Source: Verrucomicrobiota bacterium (GTDB lineage: Bacteria > Verrucomicrobiota > Verrucomicrobiia > Limisphaerales > JADLHS01). Taken from it: 7,061 nt of DNA. The position numbers and the translations under genes were made by a program. The stretch lies in NCBI GenBank assembly GCA_004297495.1, contig SCTL01000871.1, positions 1-7,061 of the forward strand, read 5' to 3'. The first letter of the stretch is position 1. Every line of letters starts with the position of its first letter. Below the pieces are notes generated by a model. It was not told the DNA's origin. It made no database searches and was given only the letters and a program-made list of their open reading frames with translations. Shown here piece by piece: positions 1 to 6,032 of this stretch.

Positions 1-980
1 CCAAAGGCGCGTGGATCGGCCCGCACGGCAAGTTCACCGCGCTGATGAAACAACTCGGCACGCTCTCGAAAGAAGAAAAACCCACCGCCGGCAAACTCAT
101 CAATGCTGCCAAGGTCGAACTTGAAGCCGCGCTCGTCGCGCACCGCGAAGAACTGGAGTTGAAAGCCGCGTTGCCCAAAGAGCCGACTGATTTCACGCTG
201 CCCGGTCGCCGCCGCGCACTCGGCAAACTGCATCCGCTCACGCAGGTCACGGAGGACATCGTCCGCGCCTTCCGCAAGATTGGTTTCGCCGTCGCCGACG
301 GGCCGGAGATCGAGGACGAGTATCATTGCTTTGACGCGCTGAACACTCCGGCCGATCACCCAGCGCGGGATTCTCAAGACACGTTCTATCTGCAAACCCT
401 CACCCAGCCTGACGGCCACCCTCTCCCATCCGATGGGAGAGGGGCTGGGGGTGAGGGCGGACGTTCATCACTTCTCCTCCGCACGCACACAAGCTCGGTC
501 CAGATTCGCGTGATGAAATCCCAACCGCCACCCGTGCGCATCATCGTGCCGGGCCGCGTGTATCGCCGCGACAACGCCGACGCCACGCATAACCCGACCT
601 TCCACCAGATCGAGGGCCTTTACGTGGACAAAGGCGTCACCGTCGGCGACCTCAAGGGCACGGTCGAATTTGTTTTCCGCGAACTCATGGGCAGCGACGT
701 GAAGATTCGTTTCCGACCGCACTACTTCAGCTACACCGAGCCGAGCTACGAAATTGATTTCACCAACGCGCTCGTGAAGAAGATGGGCAAGGACTGGCTG
801 GAGATCGCCGGCTGCGGCATGGTCAACCCGGTCGTGTTCGAAAACGTCGGCTACGATCCCGAAGTCTGGACTGGTTGGGCGTTCGGCTTCGGCATCGAAC
901 GCATCGCCATGCTCCGCTACGGCATCAACGACATCCGCCTCTTCTACGAAAACGACGTGCGGTTTTTGAAACAGTTTTGA
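1..980 (+). CDS. pheS: Phenylalanine--tRNA ligase alpha subunit, 5' end outside window
   Basis: Catalytic alpha subunit of the cytoplasmic class II enzyme that charges tRNA(Phe); it normally works as an alpha2-beta2 tetramer with PheT. The frame is open from position 3 (reading KGAWIGPHGKF before the Met at 45), so the true start lies upstream. Counting from that Met, the N-terminal helical region covers about 1-45. The class II core follows, with motif 2 around RVYRRD (171-176) and FHQIEGL (186-192), and motif 3 around GFGIERIAMLRYG (281-293), ending FYENDVRFLKQF as in the family. Between DTFYLQT (112-118) and LLRTHTSSVQIR (144-155), where homologs such as the E. coli protein have only a few residues, there are about 24 extra Gly/Pro-rich residues encoded by a palindromic repeat. 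The frame is intact, so the gene is probably functional. The usual partner pheT is present only as a stub downstream. Confidence 0.97.
   Translation, partial: KGAWIGPHGKFTALMKQLGTLSKEEKPTAGKLINAAKVELEAALVAHREELELKAALPKEPTDFTLPGRRRALGKLHPLTQVTEDIVRAFRKIGFAVADGPEIEDEYHCFDALNTPADHPARDSQDTFYLQTLTQPDGHPLPSDGRGAGGEGGRSSLLLRTHTSSVQIRVMKSQPPPVRIIVPGRVYRRDNADATHNPTFHQIEGLYVDKGVTVGDLKGTVEFVFRELMGSDVKIRFRPHYFSYTEPSYEIDFTNALVKKMGKDWLEIAGCGMVNPVVFENVGYDPEVWTGWAFGFGIERIAMLRYGINDIRLFYENDVRFLKQF
397..457. repeat. Palindromic repeat inserted in frame in pheS
   Basis: The core is a perfect 12-bp inverted repeat, CCCTCTCCCATC at 419-430 and GATGGGAGAGGG at 432-443, around one central base. An outer pair, CCCTCACCCAGCC (397-409) and GGCTGGGGGTGAGGG (443-457), matches except for two extra G. 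Read in the pheS frame it encodes a Gly/Pro/Asp-rich peptide (PLPSDGRGAGGEG). The structure resembles REP-type short palindromes. Its position inside a conserved gene recalls the in-frame palindromic elements described in Rickettsia proteins. No target duplication is evident. Copy number elsewhere cannot be judged from this window. Confidence 0.85.
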
Positions 981-1023
981 TTCGGAAAGCGTGCGTCCGC
1001 ACAAACTGGAACACAAGTATGCG

Positions 1024-1030
1024 AAAGGAA
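1024..1030 (+). promoter_or_regulatory. Ribosome binding site of the small membrane protein gene
   Basis: AAAGGAA lies 5 bases before the ATG at 1036. It is the clearest Shine-Dalgarno-like site in the window and favours 1036 over the in-frame GTG at 991, which has no such site and whose 15 extra residues are charged and lie ahead of the hydrophobic segment. Confidence 0.65.
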
Positions 1031-1035
1031 AATGT

Positions 1036-1467
1036 ATGATGAAGATGGCAATCATCACTCCTGCAATCGGCGCGGTCTATCTCATCTGGCAAATCCACAA
1101 ACGGGATTTGCGCGGCTGGCAACATTACGCCTGTTTGACTTCGCTGGTTTTCCTCATTTCGATCCTGTTCTTGGTTGGATCAGGCAAAGTCGAGAGCTTT
1201 GGCTTGGCTGGCAACACAGTAAAAGTTGTCGATCAGAAGTTGGAGGAGATAAGAACGCTGACCGAGCGGAACAAATTAATGGCGAAGACGACTGTAGAGC
1301 TTGTCACGCGAGCAACAAGCGGTTCGATCACAGACGACTCTTACGACAGCAAAGCAACGCATCAAAGCGCGGTTGAGTTGCTAAAATCAGCCGGCTCTTC
1401 AGATTTGGAGATTCAAAGATTCTTCGACGGGTTGAGTCAGCCTAGTGCGAAAACCAATGCGCCATGA
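1036..1467 (+). CDS. Small two-segment membrane protein of unknown function
   Basis: I do not recognise this 143-residue protein. The start at 1036 is chosen for its AAAGGAA site; a second ATG follows at 1039. Two hydrophobic segments are visible: roughly 4-19 (AIITPAIGAVYLIW) and 31-49 (YACLTSLVFLISILFLVGS), separated by a basic, Trp-containing loop (HKRDLRGWQH). The remaining two thirds is soluble-looking, with a probable coiled coil at about 62-95 (KVVDQKLEEIRTLTERNK and on) and a polar tail. It is likely an inner-membrane protein with a helical domain on one side. Rows of the sequence here are near 50% GC, against about 65% in a sampled argB row, and AAA, TTG and AGA codons are common, which suggests a different origin from its neighbours. 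It sits between pheS and the pheT stub, and its TGA overlaps the stub's ATG (ATGA), as if it had been placed inside a pheS-pheT operon. Confidence 0.7.
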   Translation: MMKMAIITPAIGAVYLIWQIHKRDLRGWQHYACLTSLVFLISILFLVGSGKVESFGLAGNTVKVVDQKLEEIRTLTERNKLMAKTTVELVTRATSGSITDDSYDSKATHQSAVELLKSAGSSDLEIQRFFDGLSQPSAKTNAP

Positions 1468-1574
1468 AAGTCACCCTTAACCGGCTCAAACAATACGTTG
1501 AATTCAACTGCTCTCCCGAGGAATTGACCAAACCTTTTCAGAAACAGTTTCAGCCGACTCCATGCAAGACCTGA
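1464..1574 (+). pseudogene. pheT: pheT 5' stub (phenylalanyl-tRNA synthetase beta subunit remnant)
   Basis: The ATG at 1464 opens a 36-codon frame beginning MKVTLNRLKQYVEFNCSPEE and continuing LT. This matches the start of bacterial PheT (typically MKVTLNWLKQYVDFN-SPEEL), which would go on ERLTMLGLEVEG and continue for about 800 residues. Here the match stops after codon 22 (about position 1529), and the frame runs on through unrelated residues to a TGA at 1572-1574, inside argB. Two positions where I expect Trp in relatives are Arg (residue 7) and Cys (residue 16), one base change each, which would suit relaxed selection. It follows pheS and the membrane-protein gene, overlaps the latter by ATGA, and overlaps the argB start by 13 bases. 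It may now act only as an upstream reading frame coupling translation into argB. A complete pheT must exist elsewhere if the assembly is right. Confidence 0.8.
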
Positions 1575-2443
1575 TCTCCAAAGCCGCGACGCTGCTCGAA
1601 GCGTTGCCTTACATCCAGAAATTCAGCGGCGCGACCTTCGTCGTGAAATACGGCGGCTCGTTCATGGACTCGCCCGATGCCGCCGTGCGCAACGGCGTCG
1701 CGCGCGACATCGTTTTCCTCGAAGCCGTCGAGATCAATCCCGTCGTCGTCCACGGCGGCGGCAAGGCCATCACGCGCGCGATGGAAGCCGCCGGGTTGAA
1801 GGCGAATTTCATCCAGGGCATGCGCGTGACCGACGAGGCGACTGTGGACGTGGTGAATCGCGTGTTGTCCGCCGAGATCAATCCCGAGATCGTGAAGACC
1901 ATCGAATCGCTCGGCGGCAAGGCGCGCGGGTTTTGCGGTGCGGACATTTTCAAATGCCGCAAGCTGCTGCTCGACGACAAAGACAACCCCGGCAGCAAGA
2001 TTGACGTCGGCTACGTCGGCGAAGTGATCGAAGTGAACACCGATCCATTGCGCCAGTGCATCCGCCGTGGCATCACGCCGGTCATCAGCCCCGTCGCACT
2101 CGGCGAGGACGGCAAGATTTACAACTGCAACGCCGACGTCGCCGCTGCTCAGGCCGCCATCGCGCTCAAGGCCGTGCGGCTCGTTTTCATGAGTGACGTG
2201 CCCGGCTTGATGCGCGACCCGAAGGACCCGGCCACGCTCATCGCGCATTTGCAAATCAGCGAAGTCCCCGCGCTCAAGACCGCCGGCATCGTGGACAAAG
2301 GCATGATTCCGAAGGTGGACAGCGCCGTCGCCGCTATCAAAGCGGGCGTGGAAAAAGTTTCCTTTGTGGACGGCCGCGTGCCCCACGCGGTGCTGCTGGA
2401 AATTTTCACCGACGAAGGCGTGGGCACGGAAGTGGTCCTGTGA
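1562..2443 (+). CDS. argB: Acetylglutamate kinase
   Basis: Phosphorylates N-acetyl-L-glutamate with ATP, the second step of arginine synthesis, in the cytoplasm. The 293-residue amino acid kinase fold is complete: VVKYGG with the phosphate-binding Lys (K29), the HGGGK glycine loop (64-68), VNRVLSAEINPEIV for acetylglutamate binding (98-111), NCNAD (188-192), VFMSDVPGLMRD in the nucleotide region (208-219) and GMIPKVDSA with the second conserved Lys (247-255). It is longer than the 258-residue E. coli enzyme and carries an extra N-terminal helix (residues 1-20). That helix is the hallmark of hexameric, arginine-inhibited kinases, so feedback control by arginine is expected (inference). No Shine-Dalgarno site precedes the ATG. 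The pheT stub reads across it, so initiation may be coupled. It heads the arg run; its TGA is the last codon before the four-helix-bundle element. Confidence 0.96.
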   Translation: MQDLISKAATLLEALPYIQKFSGATFVVKYGGSFMDSPDAAVRNGVARDIVFLEAVEINPVVVHGGGKAITRAMEAAGLKANFIQGMRVTDEATVDVVNRVLSAEINPEIVKTIESLGGKARGFCGADIFKCRKLLLDDKDNPGSKIDVGYVGEVIEVNTDPLRQCIRRGITPVISPVALGEDGKIYNCNADVAAAQAAIALKAVRLVFMSDVPGLMRDPKDPATLIAHLQISEVPALKTAGIVDKGMIPKVDSAVAAIKAGVEKVSFVDGRVPHAVLLEIFTDEGVGTEVVL

Positions 2444-2473
2444 TTTCGGATTGGCGATTGCGGATTGCGGATT
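2443..2473 (+). repeat. Left 31-bp inverted arm of the element
   Basis: Built from four heptamers each beginning ATT (ATTTCGG, ATTGGCG, ATTGCGG, ATTGCGG) and a final ATT. It is the exact reverse complement of 2844-2874; the match ends one base beyond on either side. Its first base is the last base of the argB stop codon. Confidence 0.95.
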
Positions 2474-2492
2474 TTTTGGAATCATCGCGCGC

Positions 2493-2876
2493 GTGAATGC
2501 GGCGGAACTCAAACAACGCACCAAACAGTTCGGAATCCGGATTGTGAAATTGGTCGAGGCTCTGCCCCGCACTCCAACCGCCGGTGTCATTGGACGCCAG
2601 TTACTACGCAGCGGCACGTCAGTCGGCGCAAATTATCGGGCCGTGTGCCGCGCCAAGTCGCGCGCCGGTTTCATCGCCAAGCTGGGCATAGTCGAAGAAG
2701 AGTGCGACGAATCCATCTACTGGCTCGAAATGTTGGTGGAGTCGAATCTGGTCAAACCAACTTTGATTTCCGCTTTGATGAAAGAGGGTGAGGAAATTCT
2801 CGCCATCGTTGTCGCCTCGTCCAAAACCGCCCGAGTAAGAAACAATCCGCAATCCGCAATCGCCAATCCGAAATGA
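2493..2876 (+). CDS. Four-helix-bundle protein, 23S rRNA intervening-sequence protein family
   Basis: A 127-residue protein with the family's hallmark sequence: AELKQRTKQFGIRIVKLVEA at the start, GRQLLRSGTSVGANYRAVCR in the middle (about 30-50), then LGIVEEECDESIYWLEMLVES. The family (also called S23 or bAvd-like) forms small pentameric helical barrels; the diversity-generating-retroelement accessory protein Avd belongs to it and binds nucleic acid. The cellular role of stand-alone members is unknown. I start it at the GTG at 2493 because homologs begin at this point; the frame stays open upstream into argB, and only a weak TTGGA precedes it, 12 bases away. The last 10 residues (NPQSAIANPK region) are encoded by the right inverted arm, and the stop TGA overlaps the argD ATG. 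It has no evident part in arginine synthesis and is best read as the cargo of the surrounding inverted-repeat unit. Confidence 0.88.
   Translation: MNAAELKQRTKQFGIRIVKLVEALPRTPTAGVIGRQLLRSGTSVGANYRAVCRAKSRAGFIAKLGIVEEECDESIYWLEMLVESNLVKPTLISALMKEGEEILAIVVASSKTARVRNNPQSAIANPK
2844..2874 (-). repeat. Right 31-bp inverted arm of the element
   Basis: Exact reverse complement of 2443-2473. It supplies the last codons of the four-helix-bundle gene, and its final two bases are the A and T of the argD start codon. It therefore occupies the argD leader, where no Shine-Dalgarno sequence is seen. Confidence 0.95.
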
Positions 2877-4159
2877 AAGAACTTGTCCCCACCCCGCCGC
2901 CGATCATCCGAAACCAATTCGAGTCGGTGCGCGAGCTGTTCAGCAAATACGTCGTGCCGAGCTACGGGCGCTTCGAACTCGCGCTCAGTCACGGCGCGGG
3001 CAGCCGGCTGTTCGACGTTCACGGCAAACGCTATCTCGATCTCGGCGGCGGCATTGCGGTGTGCGCGCTCGGGCACGCGCATCCGGCCATCACCGAGGCG
3101 CTCGTCGAGCAGTCGCGCAAACTCGTCCACGTTTCCAATCTCTACTACCAAGAGCCGCAAGGCCGGCTGGCGCAAGCGCTCGTGCAACATCTCGGGCCGG
3201 GCAAAATGTTTTTCAGCAACAGCGGCGGCGAGGCGAACGAAGGTCTGTTCAAAGTGGCACGCAAGTTCGGACACGATGAAGGCCGCTTCGAAATCATTAC
3301 CACGGTGAATTCATTTCACGGTCGTACGCTTGCGGGCATTTCCGCCACCGGACAGGAGAAGGTGAAGAAAGGTTTCGAGCCAATGACGCCGGGCTTTCGT
3401 CACGTCCCCTACAACGATCTGGCCGCGATGCGCGAGGCTGTCTCTCCCGCGACGGTCGCCATCATGATTGAAGGCATTCAAGGCGAAGGCGGCGTGACTC
3501 CCGCCACGCCCGAGTATTTGCTCGGTCTGCGCGCGCTGTGCGACGAGAAAAAACTTTTACTGCTGATGGACAGCGTGCAGTGCGGGCATTTCCGCAGCGG
3601 AAGATTCCAAAGCTTTCAAAGAATTCTCGAAGGCGTCAGCGGCGCGGAAGATTTTTTGCCCGATGGCGTTTCGATGGCGAAGTCGTTGGGCGGCGGTTTC
3701 CCGATGGGCGCATTCTGGGTGCGCGCGCCGTACGCCGACCTGCTCGGCGCAGGCACGCACGGCACGACTTACGGCGGCTCGCCGCTGGCTTGCGCCGTGG
3801 GACTGAAAGTGCTCGAAGTGATCGAGCGCGAGAAGCTCGCGGACAACGCGCGCAACACCGGCGAGTTCCTCAAGCAAGGCCTCGCGCAGCTCGCGACAAA
3901 ACATCCGAATATCATCCGCACGGTGCGCGGCCTCGGCTTCATGCTCGGCGTGGAACTCGCGCCAAACATTCCCGCGCTCACGGTCGAGGGCAAGACGCCG
4001 GCGGCGCTGCTCGTCGCGCGCCTGCAAGAGGCGGGCGTGCTCGTGATTCCCGCCGGCACGAACGTGCTGCGACTGCTGCCTGCGCTCAATCTCTCACGGA
4101 CCGAGGCACAGGAAGGATTGCACATCATCGAGTCGGTGATTGCGAAACTTGCCGCCTGA
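2873..4159 (+). CDS. argD: Acetylornithine aminotransferase (class III, PLP-dependent)
   Basis: Converts N-acetylglutamate semialdehyde to N-acetylornithine with glutamate as amino donor, using pyridoxal phosphate, in the cytoplasm. The 428 residues cover the whole fold: LDLGGGIAVCALGHAHP (56-71), the phosphate-binding SNSGGEANE (115-123), SFHGRT (147-152), EGIQGEGG (200-207), the cofactor-nitrogen Asp in MDSVQCG (D233), the Schiff-base lysine in VSMAKSLGGGFPMGA (K270) and GTTYGGSPLA (297-306). The usual DEVQ is DSVQ here, and about 15 residues with FQSFQRILEG follow where E. coli-type enzymes are shorter. The ATG at 2873 overlaps the previous TGA as ATGA with no ribosome binding site, so coupled translation is likely. 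Position between argB and argF supports ArgD over ornithine or GABA aminotransferase. Confidence 0.93.
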   Translation: MKELVPTPPPIIRNQFESVRELFSKYVVPSYGRFELALSHGAGSRLFDVHGKRYLDLGGGIAVCALGHAHPAITEALVEQSRKLVHVSNLYYQEPQGRLAQALVQHLGPGKMFFSNSGGEANEGLFKVARKFGHDEGRFEIITTVNSFHGRTLAGISATGQEKVKKGFEPMTPGFRHVPYNDLAAMREAVSPATVAIMIEGIQGEGGVTPATPEYLLGLRALCDEKKLLLLMDSVQCGHFRSGRFQSFQRILEGVSGAEDFLPDGVSMAKSLGGGFPMGAFWVRAPYADLLGAGTHGTTYGGSPLACAVGLKVLEVIEREKLADNARNTGEFLKQGLAQLATKHPNIIRTVRGLGFMLGVELAPNIPALTVEGKTPAALLVARLQEAGVLVIPAGTNVLRLLPALNLSRTEAQEGLHIIESVIAKLAA

Positions 4160-4199
4160 TTGTAATAAATCGTCCTTTGCGGGTATTCCCGGGATTGCC

Positions 4200-5096
4200 A
4201 TGAAACATCTGTTAAGCATCGAAAAGCTGAGCGCGGTGGAGATCGAACGGATTCTCGCCGACGCGGCGGTGATGAAACGCGAGCGCGGCCATCACGCCTT
4301 CCAACCGTTGAAGGGCCAGACGTGGGCGCTGATTTTTTCCAAGTCGTCCACGCGCACGCGCGTGTCGTTCGAGGTTGGCGTGAGCGAACTCGGCGGGCGA
4401 CCGATGTTTCTCAGCGCCGGTGATATTCAGATGGGCCGCGGCGAGCCGATCAAGGACACCGCGCGCGTCATGGGCCGCATGGTCCACGGCGCGGTCTTCC
4501 GCACGTTCGCCCAGGCGGACGTCGAGGAATTTGCCGCCTACGCCAAGATTCCCACGATCAACGCGCTCACGGACGAGGAGCATCCCTGCCAGATTCTCGC
4601 CGACTTGCAGACCATTCACGAAAAACTCGGCAGCGCGGCGGGCAAAGTGGTCACGTTCATCGGCGACGGGGCGTGCAATGTGGCAAGCTCGTGGATTTTT
4701 GCGGCGGCAAAACTTGGCTTCGAGTTGAGAATCGCCGCGCCGAAAAAATTCCAGCCCGATGCGAAACTGCTGAAGCGCGCCGGTGGCAAAGTCATTTGTA
4801 CCGACGACTTGAAAGCCGCGACTGGCGACGCGGATGTGCTTTACACCGACGTCTGGGTTTCGATGGGTAAGGAGGCGGAATCCGCCGACCGGCTCGCGGC
4901 GCTGAACGGTTTCCAGATCAATCAATCCGTGGTGAAGCTCGCGAAGAAGAATGCGCTGGTGATGCACTGTCTGCCGGCGTATCGCGGGAAGGAGATTGAC
5001 GAGAAAACTTTCGAGGCGAACGCGGCGACGATCTTCGATCAGGCGGAGAACCGGCTGCACGTGCAGAAGGCGGTGCTGCGCTGGGTGGTTTCCTAA
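4200..5096 (+). CDS. argF: Ornithine carbamoyltransferase
   Basis: Makes citrulline from ornithine and carbamoyl phosphate in the cytoplasm. The 298-residue protein carries the carbamoyl-phosphate loop SSTRTR (49-54), HPCQ (128-131), the ornithine-loop SMG (221-223) and HCLPA (256-260) with the active-site Cys; the SMG loop separates it from aspartate carbamoyltransferase. The start is placed at the ATG at 4200 (MKHLLSIEKLSAVEIERIL). The in-frame ATG at 4140 lies within argD and would add 20 residues unlike the family. Forty bases separate it from argD, with no clear Shine-Dalgarno site. In GDGACNVASSW (155-165) there is one residue more than in the common GDGNN-type loop. As the last gene of the arg run, it faces a convergent gene across a 25-bp palindrome. 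Confidence 0.95.
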   Translation: MKHLLSIEKLSAVEIERILADAAVMKRERGHHAFQPLKGQTWALIFSKSSTRTRVSFEVGVSELGGRPMFLSAGDIQMGRGEPIKDTARVMGRMVHGAVFRTFAQADVEEFAAYAKIPTINALTDEEHPCQILADLQTIHEKLGSAAGKVVTFIGDGACNVASSWIFAAAKLGFELRIAAPKKFQPDAKLLKRAGGKVICTDDLKAATGDADVLYTDVWVSMGKEAESADRLAALNGFQINQSVVKLAKKNALVMHCLPAYRGKEIDEKTFEANAATIFDQAENRLHVQKAVLRWVVS

Positions 5097-5100
5097 CAGC

Positions 5101-5169
5101 GTAGCGGCGTCTCGGCAGAGCGCCGCCATTCTCAATTTAGTTTACGGCGCTCTGCCGAGACGCCGCTAC
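5101..5169. repeat. 25-bp perfect palindrome between convergent genes
   Basis: Arms at 5101-5125 (starting GTAGCGGCGTCTCGG) and 5145-5169 match perfectly as reverse complements around a 19-base AT-rich loop (5126-5144). It lies 4 bases after the argF stop, and its right arm contains the stop codon of the minus-strand pseudouridine synthase gene. The hairpin would be very stable in either transcript. There is no T-run on either side, so it is not a standard intrinsic terminator, but it could block read-through or protect 3' ends in both directions, as REP elements do. Confidence 0.85.
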
Positions 5170-5963
5170 ACCGCATACTGTCGCAGATACTTCACCGCCA
5201 CTTTCAAATCCTTCGGCCAGTCGCATTTAATCACGACCTTTTCGCCGGTGACGGGATGAGGCAGCGTGAGTTCCGTCGCGTGCAACGCCACGCGGGCGAG
5301 CAGCGCGCGCTCCTCGCGACCGGGCTTGAGGCGATAATCCTTTTTGAGCCGCGAAAGCCAGAGCGGTTTGCCGCCGTAGAGTTCATCGCCCACGATGGGA
5401 AATCCCGCGTGCCGCAGATGCGCGCGAATCTGGTGCGTGCGGCCCGTGAGCGGATGGCAGTTCAACAGCGCGTAGCCGTGGAACTTTTCCGCGACCTCGA
5501 AAACCGTCTTCGATTTTTTCCCGCCTTTCGAGTCCACGCGCATTTCGCCGACGCGCACCGGGTGCGGCGCGAGTTTGGCGTCCACTTCAAAATTCGCCGC
5601 GAGCGGTTCGCCGCGCACGAGCGCCACGTATTTCTTCGCCGGCTTTTCCGCGCCGAACAAACTGGCCAGCGCCACCAGCACGGGTTTGTTTTTCGCGAGG
5701 AGAATGATGCCGCTGGTTTCGAAATCGAGCCGGTGCGCGTTGCTGAGGTAAGTGAGTTTGCGTTCGGCGGCCCAGGGTTTTTGCGCGGCGATGGCGTCGT
5801 GCAACAACCGCATGAGATTCGGGCGGTTGGGATCGTAACGGTCGGGCGAGGTGAGCAGGCCGGAGGGCTTGTCGAGCGCGAGCAGGTGCTCGTCCTCGAA
5901 GAGCACGGGGATTTCCCAGAACTCTTTGGTGGCGGGCGAGGAAAGTTTGATGAACGCGCTCAT
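5166..5963 (-). CDS. RluA-family pseudouridine synthase
   Basis: Isomerises uridine to pseudouridine in rRNA and/or tRNA; the exact target cannot be read from the sequence. The 265-residue protein has the core motifs of the RluA family: LLALDKPSGLLT (27-38), HRLDFETSGIILLAK with the catalytic Asp (D80), KKYVALVRG (110-118), LTGRTHQIRAHLRHAGFPIVGDELYGG (172-198) and a C-terminal LHATELTLPHPVTGE. There is no S4 RNA-binding domain at the N-terminus, so it resembles the short RluA/TruC-like members rather than RluC/RluD. The ATG (complement of 5961-5963) begins MSAFIKLSS; no Shine-Dalgarno site is apparent. Transcribed toward argF; its TAG lies inside the 25-bp palindrome. Confidence 0.9.
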   Translation of the reverse strand: MSAFIKLSSPATKEFWEIPVLFEDEHLLALDKPSGLLTSPDRYDPNRPNLMRLLHDAIAAQKPWAAERKLTYLSNAHRLDFETSGIILLAKNKPVLVALASLFGAEKPAKKYVALVRGEPLAANFEVDAKLAPHPVRVGEMRVDSKGGKKSKTVFEVAEKFHGYALLNCHPLTGRTHQIRAHLRHAGFPIVGDELYGGKPLWLSRLKKDYRLKPGREERALLARVALHATELTLPHPVTGEKVVIKCDWPKDLKVAVKYLRQYAV

Positions 5964-6032
5964 GGAAACTTGACGAAGAGAATCACGTGTTGGTTTTTCC
6001 TGCGCTCCAGCCGCGGCGCTCTTCTCTTCTTA

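Larger units (their letters stand above)
2443..2874 (+). mobile_element. Palindrome-bounded four-helix-bundle element (intervening-sequence-like)
   Basis: A 432-bp unit made of perfect 31-bp inverted arms (2443-2473 and 2844-2874) around one open reading frame of the 23S rRNA intervening-sequence protein family. In RNA the arms could pair into a 31-bp stem with the gene in the loop, which is the layout of the intervening sequences known in some bacterial 23S rRNA genes. Here the unit lies between argB and argD. Its left end coincides with the last base of the argB stop and its right end with the second base of the argD ATG. Removing 430 bp (2444-2873) would leave TGATG, a stop-start overlap typical of a coupled operon. 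That it is or was mobile is inference; there is no transposase and no clear target duplication. Confidence 0.6.

Noticed and set aside
468..1058. 196-codon minus-strand frame opposite pheS
   Set aside because: Antisense of conserved pheS motifs, with no independent features.
1550..2617. 355-codon open frame on the minus strand opposite argB
   Set aside because: It is rich in His, Ala, Val and Asp as expected of a complement frame in GC-rich coding DNA, shows no family motifs, and the plus strand encodes an intact ArgB.
2443..2874. Inverted arms as an ordinary rho-independent terminator pair
   Set aside because: The arms are about 370 bases apart, enclose a gene, and lie in the middle of an operon; no T-run follows the right arm.
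4176..4193. Short GC-rich inverted repeat (CGGG/CCCG) before argF
   Set aside because: Only about four paired bases; expected by chance in this composition.
4140..4199. Upstream ATG for argF adding 20 residues
   Set aside because: It lies inside argD and the added residues do not resemble the family; the ATG at 4200 matches the usual N-terminus.
4212..5135. 307-codon minus-strand frame opposite argF
   Set aside because: Shadow of argF; Arg/His/Leu-rich with no recognisable motif.
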